The position numbers were made by a program, and so were the translations under genes. Positions 53,387 through 59,819 of a DNA stretch of 59,819 nucleotides are shown here, one piece after another. The notes under the pieces were generated by a model that was not told where the DNA came from, ran no database searches, and was given only the letters and a program-made list of their open reading frames with translations. Each line of letters starts with the position of its first letter. Position 1 is the stretch's first letter. Source of the DNA: CAZOKZ01 sp964580585 (GTDB lineage: Bacteria > Sumerlaeota > Sumerlaeia > SLMS01 > JAHLLQ01); assembly GCA_964580585.1 (NCBI GenBank), contig CAZOKZ010000023.1, forward strand, positions 1 to 59,819, given 5' to 3'.

Positions 53387-56300
53387 ATGTCCATCGCCGC
53401 ACGCCCGCACCGAAATTGCCATCTCAAAAATCGTCCCCCCTGGGAACGCCACTCTCCCGAGTGGCGGAAACGAAACCTCGCGCGCGCCTGTCGAACGGTT
53501 GCCGCCACGGGCCTGCTGGCCGCCGGATTGCTGATGAGCAATGCGCCCGCACAGCTCCCCCATCCATTCGATGTCTCAAAAATCGACGGATTGAACGGTT
53601 ATCGGCTCATAAACCGCCAGGCCAGTTCAATTTCAGGAGTCGGTGATATCGATGCGGACGGATACGATGACATTCTACTATCGGATCATCTTTTTGGTGG
53701 GCAGTGCTGGTGGTACTACTGCGATTATCGCGGAATTGTTTACTGGGTGCGTGGTCGCCCCGATCATCATACACCTCAAATCGATCTCTCAGAGTTGGCC
53801 TTGCCAGATGGGGTTATTACAACTGGTCCAACTTCGAGATCACGGACAGGGCATACGGTAACAGGTATCGGTGACTTTAACGGGGACATGATTAATGATT
53901 TATTATTTACTTCGCTAATCGAAGGCGCAGGAAATGAGTATAATGGAGTAGTTGTATTTGGTCGCCCAGATGGTTTTCCAGATGGAATCAATATCGATTT
54001 AGCAGATGGTACGAATGGTTTTCTTATTTCTGGAACTGATATAATATCTGCGTCGGCAGCGGGTGACGTAAACGGTGATGGCTTTGATGATATTATTGTG
54101 GGAAACAGTGTGGCCTACAATAAATATGGAGCCGCATGGGTAATTTTTGGTAGAGACCAATCAGAAATAGAAACTTCCATCGACGTTCGTAATCTCGATG
54201 GATCAGATGGATATATTATAAGAGGTGTCGAAAAAAATAACGGATTTGCCTATAATACTTATGCAGCGATCTCTGAAGCGGGCGATTTTGATGGAGACGG
54301 TATTGATGACATCCATATCAGTGAATGGATTGCAGATCCCGGTAATGTAACCAATGCGGGCTCCAGTTACATACTATTTGGAAGCATTGATCGAATCCAT
54401 TCAAATGTACAAATAAACATGCTCGATGGTACTATCGGGTTTAGAATAAACGGAACAAATTCAGGAGATGGATTTGGATCCATAATAGCACCATTGGGCG
54501 ACATGAATGGCGACGGTTTTAGTGATATTCTTGCTGGCGCTTCGGGATATGACCTAGATGGGAATTCATCTTTTGGAGCAAATATCGTATTATTTGGTAA
54601 TCGTGATTTGGATCGCCCAACAATTACAGTCTCCGATATTGGGGTTTCTGTTCATGGGTTTAGGATAAATGGGATTTCTACTCCCCGATTAGGAAGGCAT
54701 CTTTCGGGGATATCAGATTTTAATGGGGATGGGAAGTCAGATTTAGCAACTAGCGTAATTCTTGATACTGGTATAGCTTTTCTGATTTATGGAAATAGTG
54801 CTATTCAACATCCATTTGAATTAGACCTTGTTGATGGTGAGAATGGTATAAATATTTACAGCACAAAACCAACAAATCTAGTGGGAGAGAATATTCATTT
54901 AATTGGCGACCATAACGGTGATGGTTTAAGTGATATGATATTTGGTATTCCAAATTATTCAGAGCACACTCGATACTACTGTACGATTTTCGGCTCCGGC
55001 ACATCCCAGCAAGCCACGTACAAGTCATTTGCCCGTTCAGACGATGCGCCGATTTCTGGAATAGGTTACGCAAACAAAGGCGCCCAATCCGCGCCTTCTT
55101 CGCGGTTGTGGGTGGATTTTGAACTTGGTAGCGGACCTGGAAAAGACGGCGCCAGTCTGCAAACTGTCACGATCACTCGGCGAGGCAGCGATCTTTCCAA
55201 CATTAACAACCCGGCGAATGTGTATTGGTATCTTGAAACGGATCGAGAAGATTATATAATCGAAGGCCGTGGTGGTGTAACTGCCGGGCAAGTCGATATA
55301 ATGGTCAAATATATTGATGGCGATATTTGGCATCTGGACGAAAACTCGCTTGCGCTTTATCAAGCTCCGTCCCCGTCCGGTCCTTGGACATTGATGGAAA
55401 ATCAAGTTCTCAACACCGGGCAAAATCGAATCAAAGCCCGCGTTAATGGCCTACTACCGCAATATTTTGCCATTTCAGGAACGCCAACACAAACCGCCTC
55501 CGTCCCCACGCCATCGTTATTAACATTAACGCCATTCACCGACTTTTGGCTTTCGCCACTCGGCCCCGGAGCACGGTTTTTTCAACCCGCTAATATTGGT
55601 TTCACCGGTTTCCAGCAAAGTATATTAGGATGGAAATCTTTCAGTGGTGATTTCAACGGCGATGGACTTAATGATGTTTCGACAATCACGCCGTGGGGCG
55701 AATGGTGGACAGCGTTTGCAACGCCAACGCTCGGCTTTGAACCGCCCGAGCGCCAAGGCATAAACTGGATCAGCGATCCCGAAAATGGCTGGCTTGTATC
55801 ATCCGGCGATTTCAATGGCGATGAGACTCAAACATTAATACAACTGACTCCCGATGGAAGTATATTTCAATCTGTGCTTCCCACCATTGGAACTCCTCCC
55901 GTACCATCTTTTTTCGCTTCAACGAATCTACACCACGATCCGCAAAATGGCCTTCATGTATTTGTTGCCGATCTGAACGGCGACGAAATAGACGACCTTA
56001 TTAATATTAATAACGTAACGGGAGCACACAACGTTGAGTTATCCAATGGCACCGGTTTTAACGTGATTCAATATTGGGGCGCGTTCGATTTCAAACACGA
56101 TCCTGACACCAAGTGGGGTGTGCATTTTGGCGATTTCAACGGCGATGGCCGTGATGATATTTGCCAGATTACACAATTCGGGGACGCTTGGGTTGCGCTT
56201 TCGACTGGCACAAAGTTCAACGCACCGACGCGATGGGGTTGGCTCGGGTTTCAAGACGATCCAAATCGCGGAGACGGCTGGTATGTATTTGTGGCCGACA

Positions 56301-56464
56301 TCGACCGCGACGGCAGGGACGATCTAGTTCAACTCACCGACACTGGCGAAGTTTGGGCCGCTCGCTCGAACGGCGCGGATGGCTTTCTTACTCCCACCCG
56401 CAACGCGCAACTGGGGTTTCATCATAAGCCCGACGGCCCGTGGCAGGTGTTTGTGGTCAAGTAA
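53387..56464 (+). CDS. Large secreted FG-GAP (integrin-like) repeat protein
   Basis: 1025 aa from ATG53387, with a strong GGGGAGGAAAA upstream. Long basic N-region (about 1-40), a hydrophobic signal segment TVAATGLLAAGLLMSNAPAQ, then FG-GAP repeats (GDIDADGYDDILL, GDFNGDMINDLLF, GDVNGDGFDDIIV, GDFDGDGIDDIHI, GDMNGDGFSDILA, SDFNGDGKSDLAT, GDHNGDGLSDMIF) forming a beta-propeller with calcium sites to about residue 550. A beta-sandwich domain of about 150 residues and a second series of VCBS-like repeats (GDFNGDGLNDVSTI ... ADLNGDEIDDLI ... GDFNGDGRDDICQI ... ADIDRDGRDDLVQL) follow. Probably an extracellular or surface adhesive protein. The hairpin repeat lies inside the N-region. Confidence 0.85.
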   Translation: MSIAARPHRNCHLKNRPPWERHSPEWRKRNLARACRTVAATGLLAAGLLMSNAPAQLPHPFDVSKIDGLNGYRLINRQASSISGVGDIDADGYDDILLSDHLFGGQCWWYYCDYRGIVYWVRGRPDHHTPQIDLSELALPDGVITTGPTSRSRTGHTVTGIGDFNGDMINDLLFTSLIEGAGNEYNGVVVFGRPDGFPDGINIDLADGTNGFLISGTDIISASAAGDVNGDGFDDIIVGNSVAYNKYGAAWVIFGRDQSEIETSIDVRNLDGSDGYIIRGVEKNNGFAYNTYAAISEAGDFDGDGIDDIHISEWIADPGNVTNAGSSYILFGSIDRIHSNVQINMLDGTIGFRINGTNSGDGFGSIIAPLGDMNGDGFSDILAGASGYDLDGNSSFGANIVLFGNRDLDRPTITVSDIGVSVHGFRINGISTPRLGRHLSGISDFNGDGKSDLATSVILDTGIAFLIYGNSAIQHPFELDLVDGENGINIYSTKPTNLVGENIHLIGDHNGDGLSDMIFGIPNYSEHTRYYCTIFGSGTSQQATYKSFARSDDAPISGIGYANKGAQSAPSSRLWVDFELGSGPGKDGASLQTVTITRRGSDLSNINNPANVYWYLETDREDYIIEGRGGVTAGQVDIMVKYIDGDIWHLDENSLALYQAPSPSGPWTLMENQVLNTGQNRIKARVNGLLPQYFAISGTPTQTASVPTPSLLTLTPFTDFWLSPLGPGARFFQPANIGFTGFQQSILGWKSFSGDFNGDGLNDVSTITPWGEWWTAFATPTLGFEPPERQGINWISDPENGWLVSSGDFNGDETQTLIQLTPDGSIFQSVLPTIGTPPVPSFFASTNLHHDPQNGLHVFVADLNGDEIDDLININNVTGAHNVELSNGTGFNVIQYWGAFDFKHDPDTKWGVHFGDFNGDGRDDICQITQFGDAWVALSTGTKFNAPTRWGWLGFQDDPNRGDGWYVFVADIDRDGRDDLVQLTDTGEVWAARSNGADGFLTPTRNAQLGFHHKPDGPWQVFVVK
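53440..53467 (+). repeat. Hairpin dispersed repeat, copy 3, inside a coding N-terminus
   Basis: CTGGGAACG with a CGCCACTC/GAGTGGCG stem and a 4-nt loop. It shares the CTGGGARCG head and hairpin architecture with the copies at 1422 and 1541, but the stem sequence differs by compensating changes. In frame it encodes WERHSPEWR, upstream of the signal peptide of the FG-GAP protein. Confidence 0.65.
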
Positions 56465-56480
56465 ATGAATCCCGCCGCGC

Positions 56481-57389
56481 TTATGTCACTTGGGGCGTGG
56501 GTTCTCGGAACAGCTTGCGCTGAAACCAAAGCGACACGCTCACGAGGCCGATGAGCACCGGGACTTCGACCAGGGGGCCGATGACGGCGGCAAAGGCGGC
56601 TCCGGAACCGATTCCGAACACGGCAATGGCAACGGCGATGGCGAGTTCAAAATTGTTGCTGGCGGCGGTGAAGGAAAGCGTGGCGCTTTTCGAGTAATCG
56701 GCTCCCATTTTCCACGCGATCAGGAAGCTGACGAGGAACATGGCGACGAAGTAGATGAGCAGTGGGATGGCAATGCGCAAGACGTCGAAGGGAAGTTCGA
56801 CGATCATGTTTCCTTTGAAACTGAACATCACGACGATGGTGAAGAGCAAGGCGATGAGCGTGATGGGGCTGATGCGCGGGATGAACTTTGTTTCGTACCA
56901 GGTTTTGCCTTTTGATTTGAGCAACACGAATCGTGTGGCCATGCCGCCAAAAAACGGAATGCCCAGATAGATCAAAACGCTTTTGGCGATTTGCCAGATG
57001 GTAATATCGACGATGGCGCCTTCGAGGCCGAGTTTGGGTGGCAGCCAGGTGACGAAAAACCATGCGTACACACTGAAGAAAAGCACCTGGAAAACGGAAT
57101 TGAACGCAACGAGGCCCGCGCAATATTCTGTGTCGCCTTTGGCAAGATCGTTCCACACGATTACCATCGCAATGCACCGAGCCAGGCCGATCATGATCAG
57201 GCCGACCATGTATTCCGGATAGTCGCGCAGGAAAATGATCGCTAACGCAAACATCAAAACGGGACCGATGACCCAGTTTTGTACGAGCGATAGGCCGAGC
57301 ACCTTAACATCGCGGAAGGCTTCGCCCAGTTCTTCGTATTTTACCTTCGCCAGTGGGGGATACATCATGATGTTATAATGTCTTGACAA
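56481..57389 (-). pseudogene. acr3: ACR3-type arsenite efflux permease, 5' truncated
   Basis: About 295 residues match ACR3 from MMYPPLAKVKYEELGEAF onward: QNWVIGPVLMFALAIIFLRDYPEYMVGLIMIGLARCIAMVIVWNDLA, the conserved Cys in EYCAGLVAFNS, and TAASNNFELAIAVAIAVFG. The first one or two membrane helices of the family (about 50-60 residues) are missing. Upstream, sequence changes abruptly near 57370-57390, immediately before a large serine recombinase. The frame can be opened from TTG57389 but there is no good start. The arsenite exporter is therefore very probably disrupted by the recombinase element; the missing 5' part is not in the window. Confidence 0.78.
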
Positions 57390-57432
57390 ACGATTCGAAA
57401 TGCTGCCAAACTCTTATTGAAAGAGATTGGCA

Positions 57433-59154
57433 ATGAAGAAGAAGTCATCACCCGAAAATAAACCTCGCATTTGGCCGTATGGGCGCTTTTCCAGCAAACC
57501 GCAGGAAGAAGGGGATTCTCGTACACGCCAAGATAGCGCCATCAAAGGATGGCTAGCCCGTAATGGTGTTTCAGAAGATCGTGTTCAGGCGACGCTTTTT
57601 GACTCCGGTGTTTCAGGTTTCACAGGTGCCCATCTTCGAGATGGGGGTGGACTCGCCCAATTCATCCAAAAGATTGAAGACAATACAGTCCTGCCCAGTG
57701 ACATCCTGCTGATCGAAAATATTGATAGGTTGTCACGTCTGAAACCCACGGATGCCCAGACATTGATCCTCCGCATCGTGCAGGCAGGAATTACAATCGC
57801 CGTAACTGAGGGCGACTACGAAATAACTGAACGCAACCTGAACTCGGGAGATGGCACATATTGGCGTTTGATGGGGGAGGTCGAACGTGCTCATCGGGAA
57901 AGCAAGCGGAAGCAGAGGCTACGCACTTCAGCTTGGCGAACACAGCGCGACCTTGCCGCAAAAGGTATTCGTACTAAGCACCGATGCCCAGCGTATCTGG
58001 AATGGGATGAGGATCGTCAGCACTATAAACCTAATCCCCAGCACTCCAAGACCATTAAGAAAATATTCAACCTCGCCTTGAAAAAAGGCGCAATGTCGAT
58101 ACTGTATCACCTGCAGGAAAACCCCAAAGACCATCCACCATTTGGTATTTCTGGTGCTTGGAATGATTCGTACATCAAACAACTTCTTCGTGACCGCGCT
58201 GTAATTGGAGAACATACTTTTCGCGCCCAAGCCACAGACGAAGACGGCTATGCCATTCTTGATAGGAGGGGGCGAAAATCATTTGAAAATATGGGCGATC
58301 CAATTCCCGATTACTACCCCCGTATTATCAGCGACAAGCTCTGGTATCAGGTGCAAGCCAAGCTGGATGAACGGGCTTTCAACGATCAAGGTGCTCGGTT
58401 GGAAAACATTCCAAATTTGTTCTCAGGTCTTATACATTGTGGAGCGTGCGGCGCAAAGATGCTCCTTCGCGATGCCCGTCGCCGAAACCTAAAGAGAAGC
58501 GGCGAAGCCCTCAGGCTCTACAAGTACTATCGTTGCAGGGCGAATATCGAATCGAAGGGCAAGAAGTGTGCGAACCGAGGAAGTTGGAACCGTGACGATC
58601 TGGAACAACGTGTCCTTTCGATGTTAATGAAAGACTTGGACCCACTTTTGGTCGAAGGCGGCGGTGAAGCCGAGGCCAAAGCCATCGCTCAAGATATCGA
58701 GTCAATACAAGGAGAGACGACTACTCTTCGGTCCCGCATCGACGCGTGGACTGACGCATTGCCAGACCTCCATGATCGAGCACGATTGGACATAATGGCA
58801 AAAATAAACAAGACCTATAGTCGAATCGAAGAACTTGAGGGTCAACAGGAGCGGCTTGTTGCTCAACGCAACGGATCCCAAACGGCTGCCCGTGAAATCG
58901 GTCAGGTTCAGAATTTGTTGGTGGAAATGTTCACCAAGATCAATGATCCAGAGGCACGGGCGAAAATCCGCGTTGCCGTATCCCAAATCGTTTCCAAGAT
59001 TATCCTGGAAACACATCTGGAAGTCCCCCGAATCGTTGTTCGAGTGAAAGGACTACCTTACCATTCGTTAGTAATGTCGAAGGGGAGCACGAAGTGGATA
59101 ATCCTAGCCAACGAAAGAGAGGAGACAATATTGAAAGCTGTTTTGGACACCTGA
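57433..59154 (+). CDS. Large serine recombinase
   Basis: 573 aa. Resolvase domain with the catalytic serine in PYGRFSSKPQ (about S20) and IENIDRLSRLKP; a recombinase domain (KKIFNLALKKGAMSILYHL ... NDSYIKQLLRDRAVIGEHTF), a zinc ribbon (LIHCGACGAKMLL, YYRCRANIESKGKKCANRG) and a coiled coil (about 420-490), as in serine integrases of phages and mobile elements. ATG57433 follows AAGAGA. It begins about 40 bp from the break in the ACR3 gene, consistent with the att junction lying just before it. The element probably extends past the window's right end. Confidence 0.9.
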   Translation: MKKKSSPENKPRIWPYGRFSSKPQEEGDSRTRQDSAIKGWLARNGVSEDRVQATLFDSGVSGFTGAHLRDGGGLAQFIQKIEDNTVLPSDILLIENIDRLSRLKPTDAQTLILRIVQAGITIAVTEGDYEITERNLNSGDGTYWRLMGEVERAHRESKRKQRLRTSAWRTQRDLAAKGIRTKHRCPAYLEWDEDRQHYKPNPQHSKTIKKIFNLALKKGAMSILYHLQENPKDHPPFGISGAWNDSYIKQLLRDRAVIGEHTFRAQATDEDGYAILDRRGRKSFENMGDPIPDYYPRIISDKLWYQVQAKLDERAFNDQGARLENIPNLFSGLIHCGACGAKMLLRDARRRNLKRSGEALRLYKYYRCRANIESKGKKCANRGSWNRDDLEQRVLSMLMKDLDPLLVEGGGEAEAKAIAQDIESIQGETTTLRSRIDAWTDALPDLHDRARLDIMAKINKTYSRIEELEGQQERLVAQRNGSQTAAREIGQVQNLLVEMFTKINDPEARAKIRVAVSQIVSKIILETHLEVPRIVVRVKGLPYHSLVMSKGSTKWIILANEREETILKAVLDT

Positions 59155-59758
59155 TCTCGACCCCAACCTGAGGTCTTCATATATGGAAGAATCCTCCAGA
59201 TGAATCATAAGTAACGACAGTTGCCTTTAGCGGTTACGCCGACGGTATCCACGTTGCGTTTCTCAAGCCGGTGGAAGTCTCTATGGTGCATTTGGTGGAA
59301 CTTCATGCCACGGCCTTCCGTACCAGCTATATCCGATCCGGAACGGGCTGATCGTTTCCGTACCTTGGCCGCTTTCTACCCATCATGTCGTCGCCACTAT
59401 ATCTGTTCAGATCCAAGGTAACACATATTGGGAGAGTCTTCTCATACCCGAAAGACGCATAATAAGACCCAACGAATCGACAAAGATCTGCACCTACATC
59501 TTGCGGCCTGGCGCTTGATGTCCTTAGTCTGATGATGTAATTGATATCAAATCTTGAGGGTGTCTGTCAGACGATAAACACTCCACGAGCCATCATTTCC
59601 GTGTTTGGGAGTCCTCGCCCGCCTCTTCGCTTGCAACGCCGAACGCACCGAGGAGGAGAAACTCCAAGGTAAAACCGCCGAGGGTAGCAAAAAGGCCGCG
59701 AAGAAAGCGGCGAAACATAGGGGTTTTGTTGCCTTTTTGCCATCATTTTAGGAGAATC
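59155..59758. other. Region downstream of the recombinase without a supported gene
   Basis: Short broken frames only. At about 59603-59752 one plus-strand frame ends in a Lys/Ala-rich stretch (GSKKAAKKAAKHRG) like the tail of a DUF3489 or histone-like protein, probably a remnant. Another stretch near 59220-59340 reads protein-like in one frame (GYADGIHVAFLKPVEVSM) but is interrupted. Confidence 0.35.
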
Positions 59759-59819
59759 ATGGAGATAGAGCAACGTAACCGTTATGTTGCCTTCACCAAT
59801 TTCAATAGAATCAGTGATT
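59759..59819 (+). CDS. Start of a gene cut by the window end
   Basis: ATG at 59759 with AGGAG at 59750-59754 opens a frame (MEIEQRNRYVAFTNFNRISD) to the window edge. Too short for a family assignment; likely a cargo gene of the serine recombinase element. Confidence 0.4.
   Translation, partial: MEIEQRNRYVAFTNFNRISD

Overview
The window looks like a chromosomal segment of an uncultured Gram-negative bacterium. The envelope genes (an RND metal pump with periplasmic adaptor and two outer-membrane TolC-type lipoproteins), the type IB GTP cyclohydrolase, the TPR-Ser/Thr kinase and a dispersed hairpin repeat that translates as WERRAPAR/WERHSPEWR-like peptides recall planctomycete/lentisphaerote/hydrogenedentote/sumerlaeote-type genomes. 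I cannot fix the phylum from sequence alone. The two flanks carry mostly high-GC core genes; the middle is visibly more AT-rich and rich in mobile and metal genes.

Layout. (1) 0-11.3 kb, core: mtnA, a pair of inverted hairpin repeats, folE2, a GT2/DUF2304 pair, a GT-C type membrane protein, hemB, thrS with a terminator, a DtxR-type regulator, a DUF1871-like small gene, a membrane C39-like protein, and tRNA-Ser(UGA). (2) 11.3-12.9 kb, an integration scar: two inverted 84-bp copies of [tRNA-Ser 3' end + integrase C-terminus] and no convincing gene. (3) 12.9-34.0 kb, metal resistance: an rcnR/rcnA nickel-cobalt module with an operator; then a long minus-strand block with a copper P1B-ATPase, two TRASH/YHS periplasmic proteins, a two-component system (sigma-54 type regulator and a Cys-rich histidine kinase), and a translationally coupled Cus-type operon (PII-like protein, CusB-like adaptor with four metal-binding motifs, CusA-like RND pump, two outer-membrane factors, a CcmH-like Cys protein, a degenerate HD protein, DUF2933, an ICMT-type methyltransferase). 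(4) 34.0-46.1 kb, mobile and accessory: a decayed FG-GAP fragment, an HTH plus two tyrosine recombinases in an operon, an unrecognised three-gene operon built around a RadA/Sms-like ATPase with a divergent XRE regulator and operator, two further XRE genes, a TPR-like membrane protein, and a tyrosine integrase whose last codons lie inside tRNA-Ser(CGA). (5) 46.3-57.4 kb, chromosome again: a TPR-Ser/Thr kinase, a DUF1569 protein, a membrane protein, a Ca2+/cation antiporter, a large FG-GAP protein, and an ACR3 arsenite exporter. (6) 57.4 kb to the end: a large serine recombinase element that has split the ACR3 gene and probably continues beyond the window.

The main interpretation is that about 34 kb (12.05-46.16 kb) is an integrated island bounded by direct repeats of a tRNA-Ser 3' end, carrying Ni/Co and Cu/Ag resistance. 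The most promising undescribed unit in it is the RadA-like three-gene operon at 38.9-41.7 kb.
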